From positions 10,480 through 74,479 of the forward strand of contig DYBN01000059.1 in assembly GCA_019418605.1 (NCBI GenBank): DNA of 64,000 nucleotides. The letters are read 5' to 3'. Position numbers and translations under genes: made by a program. Shown piece by piece: positions 26,696 to 35,431 of the stretch (positions are counted from its first letter, which is position 1; each line of letters starts with the position of its first letter). Source of the DNA: Sutterella sp. GTDB taxonomy: Bacteria > Pseudomonadota > Gammaproteobacteria > Burkholderiales > Burkholderiaceae_F. The notes beneath the pieces were generated by a model, which did not search any database, was not told the origin of the DNA, and saw nothing but the letters and a program-made list of their open reading frames with translations.

Positions 26696-27310
26696 TTATT
26701 TTTCCACCGGCCCGCCGCCATAACCAGAATAAATCTTCCCCCGCGGAACAATATCTTCCGACGCCTCATTTCCCCATGAAATCCATCCCGGCTGAGGATA
26801 ACGGGCAAAAAGCTCCAAATAAGGACCAGGAGAACACGACGTAATCAAGGCATATTGTTCATCGGGTTTTCTCGAATGCTCTCTTTTTCTCGTTTCAATC
26901 ATATTGACCTGAGAACGGCCGGGCGCAAGCGTTCTCAATCTTCCTTTCACGCCGAATAAAAGAAGCTCGGTCACATTGCGAAAATAAAATCCAACGCCGC
27001 GCCCGTCGGGCCCGCCGTCTTTTCTGCGCTTTGCCCAAACGATGTTGGAGACGTATTTGAATCCCCAGGCCTTCATGACGTCAAGGCCTTCGGGCAGCAA
27101 CGCGTTGGGCACCCAGAGATAGAGATGCGCATTGGCCGCGGCGCAGTCGGCAACGGGCATTGCCTTGATTTCTTCAAGGCTCATGGTTGCGTATCGGCCC
27201 AGACGCTTGTGTTCGGGCGCCACCTTCCCGGTCCTGTTTGAAAAGCGCCAGGGCGGATCAGCCAAAATGGTTGAAAAACCACCGGAAACGAAAGGAAGCG
27301 GATCAATCAT
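26696..27310 (-). CDS. MT-A70-family adenine-N6 DNA methyltransferase (orphan)
   Basis: Encodes 204 residues from ATG 27310; a TTG at 27322 would add four residues. The catalytic DPPW is visible in FSTILADPPWRFSN near residue 17, and further MT-A70 features follow (HLYLWVPNALLPEGL, YVSNIVWAKRRKDG, VTELLLFGVKG, ending in GYGGGP). No restriction gene is adjacent, so it is an orphan enzyme, a class common on phages and conjugative elements, where it probably protects DNA or masks recognition sites. The gene and its flanks are more AT-rich than the reductases, consistent with separate acquisition. The target sequence cannot be inferred. Confidence 0.85.
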   Translation of the reverse strand: MIDPLPFVSGGFSTILADPPWRFSNRTGKVAPEHKRLGRYATMSLEEIKAMPVADCAAANAHLYLWVPNALLPEGLDVMKAWGFKYVSNIVWAKRRKDGGPDGRGVGFYFRNVTELLLFGVKGRLRTLAPGRSQVNMIETRKREHSRKPDEQYALITSCSPGPYLELFARYPQPGWISWGNEASEDIVPRGKIYSGYGGGPVEK

Positions 27311-27792
27311 CTCGGAAAACAAACAAAATGTTTTAATTTTCCGTCATCGTAGATCTATTTTTAGATCTTTTCAACCCGTCGCAGGAGAAATTTTTTCACC
27401 CGTTGTTATCACAAAGTCTTCAAAGCGGAAGCGGTAAGTCTGCACACGGATAATAAATACCAAAAGCTTGCCAATCATCCCTACTATTTTTTCTCAAAAA
27501 ATAATCAACAGCCTTTATTCATTTCCTCCCCAATTGCTTCCCAATCCGAAGCGACAAAAAAGTACGCATCAAGCGCTATCAACACACACGCAGCCATCCG
27601 CATCAAAGTGCTTTTCTAAAAACACCCCAAAGAGCCGCAAGCCTCCTCGCCTGCGGCATGCCCCAAAGCACCCCCAAGGCAACCGCTTCCCCGTCATCCG
27701 GGTGGTCATCCTGACTGTTCCACGGCGACGTCTCTTGTCCGGCATTAACGACTGCCGCCGCTAGACTTTTCAAAAATCCATGCCGGCAAAGG
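27311..27792. promoter_or_regulatory. AT-rich upstream region of the methyltransferase gene
   Basis: About 480 bases of markly AT-rich DNA. Near 27350-27366 there is a TAGATCTA/TAGATC repeat around a T run. The region must hold the methyltransferase promoter on the minus strand and would be a natural binding target for the neighbouring H-NS protein. No gene is supported. Confidence 0.35.
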
Positions 27793-27832
27793 AAATAAAA
27801 ACGCCGGCGGAGAACAACATCTCCTGCCGGCG
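27793..27832 (-). terminator. Intrinsic terminator of the H-NS gene
   Basis: On the minus strand, arms CGCCGGC and GCCGGCG extend through GGAGA/TCTCC pairing around a short loop and are followed by TTTTTATTT. It lies about 60 bases beyond the stop of the H-NS gene. Confidence 0.8.
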
Positions 27833-27890
27833 TCGGCTTGTGGTTTTCATGCCCTCTCAGGCATGAAATTCGTCGCGGACAAAACCAAAC

Positions 27891-28196
27891 TTATTTGATC
27901 TCCATCGACTCGCGGGTCGCGCCAAGAGCGAGAGCAGCCGTAAACCACTTGGGTTCACGACCCTGACCCGTCCAGGTCTTGTCCGAATCGGGATCGCGAT
28001 ACTTCGGCGGACGCGGGGCGCGCGTACGGGTGGGGGCGGCGCCGGCGGTCAGACGCAGATCAGCCGCGGTAAGCCCGAACATATCAATAATGCGGCGGCA
28101 TTCGGCAATGGCGTCGGCCTTGATGGAATCGCGTTCGGCATTGAGTGCTTCCTGACGCGACTGGAACTCGTCGAGTCTTTCCTTAAGAGAAGTCAT
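27891..28196 (-). CDS. H-NS family nucleoid-associated DNA-binding protein
   Basis: Encodes 101 residues, the short betaproteobacterial type. The N-terminal 45 residues form a coiled-coil oligomerisation segment (LKERLDEFQSRQEALNAERD). A basic linker (TRTRAPRPPK) leads to the H-NS DNA-binding signature YRDPDSDKTWTGQGREPKW near residue 65. H-NS proteins silence AT-rich, usually foreign DNA. A copy within a mobile region may lower the cost of carriage by silencing the element or act in place of host H-NS. Ribosome site AAAAGGAAA. Its own terminator makes it a single-gene unit. Confidence 0.9.
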   Translation of the reverse strand: MTSLKERLDEFQSRQEALNAERDSIKADAIAECRRIIDMFGLTAADLRLTAGAAPTRTRAPRPPKYRDPDSDKTWTGQGREPKWFTAALALGATRESMEIK

Positions 28197-28816
28197 GAAA
28201 ATTTCCTTTTAACGAATCCCGGACAAAACAAAACCAGGATCAGGTCATCCAAATATCAAGCGAAACTATAGCAGATTACAACGGCAAAATAAACGCGTAT
28301 CCCGAAATATTCTATTTTCGATCAAGGCCGAGATCTTCCGTCTTCCTCGAACCTCTATTCGTCTTCATATCAAAGTGATGAAATCCGCCTTTGCAGCGAA
28401 GACTCTTTTGCTCCCGCCGCACGGCAATTCTTCGCCTGGCAACCAAACCACCCAAAGCCGCCCCAAACTTTGAATACACCGAAAATCGATTGCCGCAAGC
28501 CCCGCAAGAAGCCCTGGGCCTAATTTCAATTCCACGCACCCTTGCCGCCGTCTCCGAAAATCCTTTCGCAGCCAGCGCATGCCCATTTGCGCATTACCTG
28601 TTCTCGCCCCGCCTTGTTCTCCTCTCCCCCGCCATCAAAAACCACGCAATTGAAAAACTCCGCCGCAAGCAAGCCCATCTTCTGACCTGCCGCAAACTAC
28701 GCGCGTAGGTCTCCGAAATACATTGCTGCGCAGGGCGTGGACTGCGCTTGGGGTCTTCGAAGAGACGTCCGGCGCCGCCCGCCCCCGCCCGAATCAATGC
28801 AAAAAGGAGAGAAGCC
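28197..28816. promoter_or_regulatory. Divergent control region between H-NS and reductase genes
   Basis: A 620-base gap. For the minus-strand H-NS gene a -10-like TATAGT is seen at about 28264-28269, but no good -35 goes with it. A ribosome site AAAAAGGAGAG precedes the reductase start at 28817. A plus-strand open frame (28391-28708) has no motif and no ribosome site and is not called. Confidence 0.4.
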
Positions 28817-30307
28817 ATGCACATCAATCGCAGAACATTCCTGTCGGCCTCGCTTGCGGCCGCCTCTGCAACTCTCAATCAAGGAGCATTCGCCGCCCCC
28901 GTCAATCCTCCGGCGCGGTGGGACCGCACGTTTGACGTCGTCATCGTTGGAGCGGGCGGCGCGGGCCTTGCCGCGGCCGTGATCGCCGTGCAAAAAGGCA
29001 TGAAGGCGCTCGTCGTTGAAAAGATGGCCTTCATCGGCGGCTCAAGCGCCCTTTGCGGCGGCAAATGGGCCGTGTGCGGCACCGACGAGCAAATCAAGCG
29101 CGGCATCAAGGACTCGCCCGAGCTTTTCCTCAAGGACATGCTCGCCACCGGGCAAAACCAAAACGACCCCGAGCTTGTGAAAGCCTTCATCAAGGAGAGC
29201 AAGGAGCACTACGACTTCGTGACCCAGGAGCTCGGCGTGCATCCCATCGAGGTTGTGGCTGCGGCCGGCATGAGCGTGCCGAGAGCGCACAACTTTCCTC
29301 CGGCAACGGTCCTTAACCCCATGTACGAGTACGTCACAAAAAGAGGCGCACTCGTGGAGCTCTCCACCACCGCCGAGCGCCTTGTCTGGGATCCGGCAAA
29401 GGGAGCCATCTGCGGCGTCATCTGCATGCACGAGGGAAAGAAAACGGCGATTCACGCTTCCAAGGGCGTCATTCTCGCCGCAGGCGGCTTTGCGCAGAAC
29501 AAAGCGATGCTCTCCAAATACGTGCCGCTCATGGCCAAGGCGCGCGTCAACGCCGGCGCCGGCAACATGGGCGACGGCATCCGCATGGCGCAGGCCTACG
29601 GCGCTGAAATCGACGATATGAAGTACATCAAGGCGACCTACGGCTACCGCGCCGACGGCACGCCCGGCAATCTGCAGGCCTACTACGGCGGCGCCATCAT
29701 CGTCAACAAGGCGGGCAAGCGCTTTGTCGACGAGTCGCTCTCCTACAAGCTCATTGGAGACGCGGCGCTTGCGCAGGACGAAGGCAAGTCCTGGCAGCTT
29801 TTGGACGAGTCGCTGCGGCAGACGCGCATGAAGGTGCGCCAATCCGACTACAGGGAGCTCTCGCCGTTTGACCGGGGCGAAGAGACGCCTCACTGCCTGC
29901 GCGGCAACACGCTTGAAGAAGTGGCTAAAAAGGCGGGCGTTGATCCCGAAGGGCTCAAAGAGACCGTCAGGCGCTACAACGAAAACGTCGAAAAGTTGGG
30001 GCGCGACCCGGACTTCGGGCGCACGTCGCTTACCTCGGGCTACGGCAAGCTCATCAAGCTTGAGACGCCTCCCTTTTACCTTTTCCCGACCACGGCCGTG
30101 CTCATTGCAACCTACAGCGGCGTAAAAATCACGCCGAAGGCCGAAGTGCTCGACGTCTTTGGCGAGGTGATTCCGCACCTCTATGCCGCGGGAGAAATGA
30201 CGGCCGGCATTCACGGCGCGGCCTACATGACGGGCAGCGCCTGGGGCAAGGCCATGGCTTACGGGCGCATCGCCGCCAAATCCATCGCGCAAAACCCGCC
30301 TCTCTGA
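28817..30307 (+). CDS. Tat-exported FAD-dependent reductase, flavocytochrome c family
   Basis: Encodes 496 residues from ATG 28817. The signal is twin-arginine (INRRTFLSASLAAAS). FAD motif VVIVGAGGAGLAAAVIA lies near residue 42, GGSSALCGGKWAVCG follows, and HLYAAGEMTAGIHG lies near residue 457. It has no heme motifs. It is the close paralogue of the 2049-3524 product: both read TAVLxATYxGVKI at the active-site segment and have a YMTGSA/YMSATA-type segment in place of RLGGNA. The two copies sit near opposite ends of the cargo region and in opposite orientation. No adjacent LysR; a strong terminator follows. Substrate unknown, not fumarate by these residues. Confidence 0.85.
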   Translation: MHINRRTFLSASLAAASATLNQGAFAAPVNPPARWDRTFDVVIVGAGGAGLAAAVIAVQKGMKALVVEKMAFIGGSSALCGGKWAVCGTDEQIKRGIKDSPELFLKDMLATGQNQNDPELVKAFIKESKEHYDFVTQELGVHPIEVVAAAGMSVPRAHNFPPATVLNPMYEYVTKRGALVELSTTAERLVWDPAKGAICGVICMHEGKKTAIHASKGVILAAGGFAQNKAMLSKYVPLMAKARVNAGAGNMGDGIRMAQAYGAEIDDMKYIKATYGYRADGTPGNLQAYYGGAIIVNKAGKRFVDESLSYKLIGDAALAQDEGKSWQLLDESLRQTRMKVRQSDYRELSPFDRGEETPHCLRGNTLEEVAKKAGVDPEGLKETVRRYNENVEKLGRDPDFGRTSLTSGYGKLIKLETPPFYLFPTTAVLIATYSGVKITPKAEVLDVFGEVIPHLYAAGEMTAGIHGAAYMTGSAWGKAMAYGRIAAKSIAQNPPL

Positions 30308-30327
30308 TTGTCTGAAATCAAGGCATT

Positions 30328-30385
30328 GCGCCTGCCGCACGAGGCGTCTTCTCCCCTCTTTTCGTCCGTGCGGCGGGCGCTTTTT
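30328..30385 (+). terminator. Intrinsic terminator after the 28817 reductase gene
   Basis: Arms of 14 bases (GCGCCTGCCGCACG and CGTGCGGCGGGCGC, one wobble) enclose a 25-base loop and are followed by five T. It starts 20 bases after the stop codon. Confidence 0.8.
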
Positions 30386-30472
30386 GTCGATCGCCTTGCT
30401 GCAGCAGCAAGCGACCGAGGGTCTCAGCCGAAGTCGTCAATATTGCAACACTTTTGAGGCTTTCTTCTGAAA

Positions 30473-30491
30473 AGTTGTCATTTTGACAACT
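30473..30491. promoter_or_regulatory. Operator-like palindrome upstream of XRE regulator
   Basis: AGTTGTCA-TTT-TGACAACT is a perfect eight-base inverted repeat about 100 bases before the XRE start, with related half-sites (AGTTGTTA and CTTGTCG) just downstream at about 30502-30523. This spacing and symmetry suit a dimeric helix-turn-helix repressor, most simply autoregulation by the downstream protein. A near copy lies at 59254-59270. Confidence 0.5.
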
Positions 30492-30589
30492 GAGAGACGC
30501 CAAGTTGTTAGTGATCTTGTCGAGCCCAAAAAACGGTCGAAAAGCCCCATAACTTCCCGGCTTCTTTGATGTTTTTCGAAGGAGCCTTT

Positions 30590-31426
30590 ATGGCCGAACA
30601 CCACCGCCGCCTCACCGTTGCCGAGATCGAAAGGCTCACCGAGGAGGAAGCGATAGAAGCGTACCGTAGCGGGGCTCTCTCGCCTTTTGAGTACCTGGGC
30701 TGGGATCTCACGCACAACAGGCGCTACGCCATGCCGCGCTACAACGCGGTCGACATCCGGAATCTGCGCAAGAAGCTCGGCATCTCGCAGGAGTTTCTCG
30801 CGAAGATCCTCGGCGTTTCCCAGTCAACCATGAGCCGCGTCGAGCAGGGAGCGGTCGCGCTGGAGCACTACCAGGCGCGCATCAAGGATCTCGACGAGAG
30901 CGTCAAGCGCCTCAAGAAACCCGACTACGGCGTTGCCAACCGGCTGATGAGCGTGGTGCTGCGATTGTTCGACGCGGTGGGAACCGACGCCTTTTGGCTT
31001 TTTAAGAAGGGCGCGCAGGAAAGGGAGCTTCGGCTATTCCCCACGAAAAGCGAAACGTCGATCATGTATCCGAGCCTGCAGGCCATTCAACATACCGACC
31101 CGCAGCTTCTCGCAGCCGCCGATCCGGTGCCGGAATGCTTCAACGGCAGGCAGTTGAAGCACTTGCGAATTCACCGTCTGGTAATGACAACCGAAGTGCT
31201 TGCAGCCGCTCTCAACGTCACAAGCGAGCAGATAGAGAAATGGGAGGCGCAGCAGGAGGCCTTCAGCGGCCCGCTGCTCGTACTCCTTGAGTCGCTGTGG
31301 CGCTACGGCGCAGACATCATCGAGCGCCGCTGCCCTCGCGCAACCTCACTGCTCAAGCCCCTCGCAGAGGAAGAGTCCGAAAAACAGCCCCGGACTCCCG
31401 CAGCCGACGACACTCAAACGCCATAA
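30590..31426 (+). CDS. XRE-family regulator with a second helix-turn-helix-like domain
   Basis: Encodes 278 residues from ATG 30590, which has GAAGGAG nine bases upstream; a start at 30566 is less favoured. A canonical XRE helix-turn-helix is at about residues 55-85 (IRNLRKKLGISQEFLAKILG, VSQSTMSRVEQG). A second, weaker one is near residue 205 (TTEVLAAALNVTSEQIEKWE). Between them is a helical domain I do not recognise. The protein probably represses its own promoter, which contains a perfect palindrome, and the similar palindrome upstream of traA suggests it could also control conjugation. That link is inference. Confidence 0.75.
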   Translation: MAEHHRRLTVAEIERLTEEEAIEAYRSGALSPFEYLGWDLTHNRRYAMPRYNAVDIRNLRKKLGISQEFLAKILGVSQSTMSRVEQGAVALEHYQARIKDLDESVKRLKKPDYGVANRLMSVVLRLFDAVGTDAFWLFKKGAQERELRLFPTKSETSIMYPSLQAIQHTDPQLLAAADPVPECFNGRQLKHLRIHRLVMTTEVLAAALNVTSEQIEKWEAQQEAFSGPLLVLLESLWRYGADIIERRCPRATSLLKPLAEEESEKQPRTPAADDTQTP

Positions 31427-31453
31427 GGCCGATAAGGCCGCTTGCTTGCCGCC

Positions 31454-31843
31454 TTAATCGTCGCTCACGCGCTCGGACAACTTGACCTTGGCCACGTTGG
31501 CAAGCTCAAAGCCCGCAAGCCGGGCGCGCTTTATCATCATCGTCTCGTGCGCGCTTCTCGTCTTCACGTCGATGATGTCGATGGGATAGATCCCGAGGGC
31601 CCAGAGCTTTTGCCCGTCAGCCAGGTGCTGACGCTGCCTTTGAAGAATGTCGACGGCCTGGCCAACGTAGACGAGGCCGTTTCTGCGCAGCTGCACGTAG
31701 ACGCCGGGCGTGGAGCACGGCAGCGCAAACTCGACGACCCGGATGTCGCCGCTGTCGATGTAGATGGGGCACATGCACGCATCGAGAAAGTCTCGAAAAC
31801 GCCGGGTGAGCTCGGCCTTGGTCGGGCGCTTTTTTGTGCTCAT
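31454..31843 (-). CDS. GIY-YIG nuclease-like protein
   Basis: Encodes 129 residues. The segment PGVYVQLRRNGLVYVGQAVD near residue 47 contains both halves of the GIY-YIG signature (GVY and VYVGQA), followed by ILQRQRQH and a downstream glutamate (SAHETMMIKR) that fits the catalytic position. Small stand-alone GIY-YIG proteins occur on mobile elements and may act in DNA repair, homing or interference with other elements. Ribosome site AGGAG is 15 bases upstream of ATG 31843, a little far. Convergent with the XRE gene (27 bases between stops). Confidence 0.7.
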   Translation of the reverse strand: MSTKKRPTKAELTRRFRDFLDACMCPIYIDSGDIRVVEFALPCSTPGVYVQLRRNGLVYVGQAVDILQRQRQHLADGQKLWALGIYPIDIIDVKTRSAHETMMIKRARLAGFELANVAKVKLSERVSDD

Positions 31844-31970
31844 GGGATTGTCGTTTCTCCTCTTGTGTTTGGCTTTGCAGCCCGGCGCACGGCCGCGCCG
31901 AAAAATGGCAACAGGAAGCGTCTCCGAAATGCGTCATTTTCAGGGCTTGAGCAAATATTTGGACACACTG

Positions 31971-32024
31971 CGTTAGATGTTTCGAACTTCAATCATTTTT
32001 CCTTTCTAAATCAAATATCTAACG
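31971..32024. repeat. Inverted repeat CGTTAGAT/ATCTAACG at the cargo-tra boundary
   Basis: Perfect eight-base arms (31971-31978 and 32017-32024) enclose 38 AT-rich bases. The repeat lies where high-GC cargo genes give way to an AT-rich patch just before the traG end of the conjugation operon. It could be a protein-binding site, a transcript hairpin or an insertion scar. Confidence 0.4.
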
Positions 32025-32150
32025 AGCATGCGCAAACGCCTTTTGCAGGATCAATCCAAACTATTTTCATCAATCTTTGATCCTCCTCTTGCAAACAAAA
32101 ATGAAGTCCGTTACGATCGATCTAACTCACAACAATCACTTCAAGAAAAA

Positions 32151-32330
32151 ATGAAGAAGAAAGAACTGATTGCCGCTTTGATTCCGGTGCTTGAGCTGCT
32201 GCAGCTTTTGATTTTCACTTTGGCTGACGCACTCGACAAACTATCCACGTACACGTGCTCCAAAGAAGAGTACGAGGCCTCTAGAGCACGCATGCTCAGA
32301 TACTTCCATTGGATGAACCTATGGCACTGA
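32151..32330 (+). CDS. Small hypothetical protein
   Basis: Encodes 59 residues from ATG 32151 (MKKKELIAALIPVLELLQLL and on), or 100 residues if the in-frame start at 32028 is used. The N-terminal half is a hydrophobic, probably membrane-associated helix, followed by a charged tail with one cysteine (STYTCSKEEYEAS) and an aromatic end (YFHWMNLWH). The frame is in AT-rich DNA, which makes a chance open frame of this composition less likely. The ribosome site is weak. Convergent with traG, seven bases between stops. No family recognised. Confidence 0.4.
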   Translation: MKKKELIAALIPVLELLQLLIFTLADALDKLSTYTCSKEEYEASRARMLRYFHWMNLWH

Positions 32331-32337
32331 GCCTCCT

Positions 32338-35300
32338 TTAAGGACGCAACCCCCTCGGCTGTCTGGCCAGCTCCACCAACCCCCTCCAATCCTTCTCATC
32401 CAGCTCATCCTTCGACGAGCGCCCGATTCTTTCCAGCATCTCCTTAAGCTGTGGCATCTCTTCAGAGCGGGCGCGCATGTCGTCTTGAATCTCCCCTCCC
32501 GATCGATACCCCCACGCAAACAGAAAGGCGTTGCGCAAGGCAAAGTTCTTGTCGTCGTTCTCCTTGCGGTAAGCGTCCTGCGCCACCAGCAGCACGCCTC
32601 GCTCAAAGTCGATGTTTGCCCCCGCTCTCTGCATGTTCGACGAGACAGCCTGCTGATGTGCAGAAACTTCCGCCTCTACAGCACCGGCCGCTCCCGTTTC
32701 GCCCGCATCCACCGCATCCAGGGATCTCGGCACGCGGGCCGAGTACTCGCCCGCGCTGCGAGCCAAATCCGCCTGCGCCTGCTCGAGCACGCCCTGATTC
32801 ATTTCTCTTGCAGACACTATCGTCCCCGGACCGAAGGCGGCCTTGGGAGTTGCTTCAAAGCGCTGGCTAAACGACGCATCAGCCCCAAGAGCTTCACCGG
32901 CAACGCGCGAGTCAAACATGCGCCGCATCGCAGCCTCGGGCGTTTCAAAGCGGCCTATCGCCTCATTCATCAGAGAAACCGACCCGTCCACCGAGGTTGT
33001 CGCCTGCGCTCCGACGTTCTGATTTACGGTGCTCGAAGCCGTCAACGAGCCTGTGACCGCCCGGCTCTCGTCTCTTGCCGACGAATTGAGCTCGCTCAAG
33101 CTGCTTGCAAAGGAGCGCGCGGCGCTTCTGACGCTCTCGTCGCCATGCGTGCTGGCGACTCTTTCGGCAGCGTTGCGAACAAGGTCGTATGCCGTTGATC
33201 TCTCTGAGCCCTGAGAGGTTGCCGTGCGATTGGTTGCAACGTCGACAATGCTTTGAGCGTCATTCAGCGTCAGGTCTGTACTTACCTGCCCAGTCAACGT
33301 TCTGAGCGGAGCAAGTCCTCCCTTTGCTGATGAGACGCTACGGCCCGCGGGGGCACTTACCCCCTGACCTTGAACAGCATCCTTTTTGTTTCCAATCACG
33401 CCAAGGGAGTAGGGCAACATGTTTTCGTTGTCTGGGGCGGTTCTTTGTGTCGGAATGTTTTCGACGCTTGCGGTCCCCCTCAACTCGCCTCCAGAACTCA
33501 CCGACGTCCCCTCGCTCACGCTATCGCTCGAAGACATGTCCACCGCCCGGCTCACGCCCGCGCTCGTGCTCATGCGCTCGCTTGAGGCATGCGTCGTCGC
33601 ATACCCCATTTCGCTTTGCATGGCCTGCCGCAGAGCATGCGCAAAGCCTCTTTGCGTGGCGTCGGTGCTCGCGGCCGCCTGCGTAAAGCTAAAGCGTGCG
33701 GCGTCGCTCCAAAGGCTTGTCACCTGCGAGAGGTTGGTCGATGCATGCGCACGGGCAAAGCTTTGCGTCGTGGTGGCCGTGACGCCAAGCTCAATGGGCG
33801 TGCGGCGCATGCCGGTGACAGTACCGTCGCCCGCACGCGTCACCGTGCCGTAGGCCGAGGTGCTCACAAGGCTTCCGGAGTCAGCCACGGCAATGGAGCG
33901 GTCAAACTTGTTGGCCGTGGTGGTGTTGCTCGAGACGTTTGAGAGCTGCACGTTCCCTTGCGAAATGTTGCCTGCTGCAAGCGCGGCCCCTTGAGAGGAA
34001 GCGGCGCTTTGCGCAGGAGCGGTAAGGCCCCCTACGAGCTGCCCCACGGCCATGTCGCCTGCGCGCACCAGCGCGTAGGCAATAACGGGCACGGCGCACA
34101 TGAGCGCTCCGGCAATGGCCTGGCTCGTGGCACCGGTCTCCCGCACAAGGGAAGCGGCCTGAAGCGAATTTCCCCCGAACTCCTGCGCAAGCGCCCCGAA
34201 GGGGTGCGCGTCCCACGTGATCATGAGGTAGTTGACGACCGAAGACAGAGCCGGCCAAATCTGAATCGTCACGAGAATCGTCAAGTACGAGCGCACGATC
34301 GCCCCCATCGAGGAGCCTGCCACGAGCGCCACCAGCACGATCACGGGAAACATGCCGATCACGACAAACTCAAGGGCGTTGCGGACCTTCGGCAACGCAT
34401 CCTGCGCAATGCGCGCCATCGTGCGGTAGTTGATTTCGCTTGCAAGGTTGCCCTGTGCGCGGGCAAGTTCCACGGCTGAAGCGAGGGGCCCGGCGTCGGC
34501 GGCGCCCGCAAGAGCTTGAGGGACAGCAGTCAAAAGAAGCGAGTGCTTTAACGTTGCATCCATCGTCCTTGAGAGGTTTAAAAGAAGCTCTTCGGCCTTC
34601 GGGATGCTTGCGGCCACGACGGCCCCCGGCTGCGGGTGCTCCGGAGCAAGCCGAGCTCCGAGCCTTGCCTTCAGGGCGGGGAGCTCCACGGTGCGAAGCA
34701 CGTTGTCTGCGTATTCAATGGCCTCGGGGCACTTCATGACCTCTCCTTCGGGCATGGCCACAAGCCGCGCGGGGTTGACCCAGCCCGAGGTTGAAATCTC
34801 CTTCCAGAGGTCAACCGCAGACGCAAGCCTGACGGCCTTGGCCTGATCGCTTAAAAGCTCGGGCACAACGCAGCCTTCAACCACGCTTTTGACCGCCTCC
34901 GAGCCTTCGACCGTCACGGGCCCGAGGCTCTGGAGCACCTCGAGGATTCTCTCGGGGTAGACGGCGCCGAACTTGGAAAACCGTGCGACGTCGACCGGCG
35001 TAAAGGCGCTCTCGTAGAGCTCGGTGAGCCAGTAGCCCGCGCGGTTTGCGATCGACCCGAACACCCCGATTCCAAGCGGCACGTTGTCGACGGTGTACAC
35101 GCTCTGGCTTCGGATGTCTTCAATTGCCACCGTCACGCGCGGCACGACGCAGACAAACCAAAACAAAAGCGCGCAGGCAAAGTACGAAATCGCGGGCCTC
35201 CCCTCATTTCGGGTGGCGCAGACGGCAAGCACGATCACGATGCCCAAAAGGAAAAAGAGCGCGGCCATCTGCGCAAAGGAGCCGCGCGAGGTGACCGAAG

Positions 35301-35367
35301 CAAGCGCCTCAAAGAGATCGCGCATCTGCTCGCCGTTCCAGTAGGCGTAGAAAAGAAATGCGTCCAT
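32338..35367 (-). CDS. traG: TraG, F-type mating-pair stabilisation/pilus assembly protein
   Basis: Encodes 1009 residues, close to F TraG (938). The N-terminal half fits the TraG_N domain: several membrane helices (residues about 35-60, 65-80, 340-380, 430-450) and the start AFLFYAYWNGEQMRDLFEAL, the typical beginning of this family. The C-terminal half is Ser/Thr/Ala-rich, as expected for the periplasmic part that in F stabilises mating pairs and can meet TraS for entry exclusion. It is the last gene of the long minus-strand tra operon, following traH. No clear Shine-Dalgarno before ATG 35367, so coupling to traH is possible. Confidence 0.85.
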   Translation of the reverse strand: MDAFLFYAYWNGEQMRDLFEALASVTSRGSFAQMAALFFLLGIVIVLAVCATRNEGRPAISYFACALLFWFVCVVPRVTVAIEDIRSQSVYTVDNVPLGIGVFGSIANRAGYWLTELYESAFTPVDVARFSKFGAVYPERILEVLQSLGPVTVEGSEAVKSVVEGCVVPELLSDQAKAVRLASAVDLWKEISTSGWVNPARLVAMPEGEVMKCPEAIEYADNVLRTVELPALKARLGARLAPEHPQPGAVVAASIPKAEELLLNLSRTMDATLKHSLLLTAVPQALAGAADAGPLASAVELARAQGNLASEINYRTMARIAQDALPKVRNALEFVVIGMFPVIVLVALVAGSSMGAIVRSYLTILVTIQIWPALSSVVNYLMITWDAHPFGALAQEFGGNSLQAASLVRETGATSQAIAGALMCAVPVIAYALVRAGDMAVGQLVGGLTAPAQSAASSQGAALAAGNISQGNVQLSNVSSNTTTANKFDRSIAVADSGSLVSTSAYGTVTRAGDGTVTGMRRTPIELGVTATTTQSFARAHASTNLSQVTSLWSDAARFSFTQAAASTDATQRGFAHALRQAMQSEMGYATTHASSERMSTSAGVSRAVDMSSSDSVSEGTSVSSGGELRGTASVENIPTQRTAPDNENMLPYSLGVIGNKKDAVQGQGVSAPAGRSVSSAKGGLAPLRTLTGQVSTDLTLNDAQSIVDVATNRTATSQGSERSTAYDLVRNAAERVASTHGDESVRSAARSFASSLSELNSSARDESRAVTGSLTASSTVNQNVGAQATTSVDGSVSLMNEAIGRFETPEAAMRRMFDSRVAGEALGADASFSQRFEATPKAAFGPGTIVSAREMNQGVLEQAQADLARSAGEYSARVPRSLDAVDAGETGAAGAVEAEVSAHQQAVSSNMQRAGANIDFERGVLLVAQDAYRKENDDKNFALRNAFLFAWGYRSGGEIQDDMRARSEEMPQLKEMLERIGRSSKDELDEKDWRGLVELARQPRGLRP

Positions 35368-35431
35368 GGGAGTACGTCAATGACCCTTGATGCGTTTTTT
35401 GGTTGAACCGTTTTTCAAGAAGTACAAGCGC

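Noticed and set aside
28391..28708. Plus-strand open frame of 105 residues before the 28817 reductase
   Set aside because: No ribosome site, motif or composition bias supports it; the region is needed for divergent promoters.
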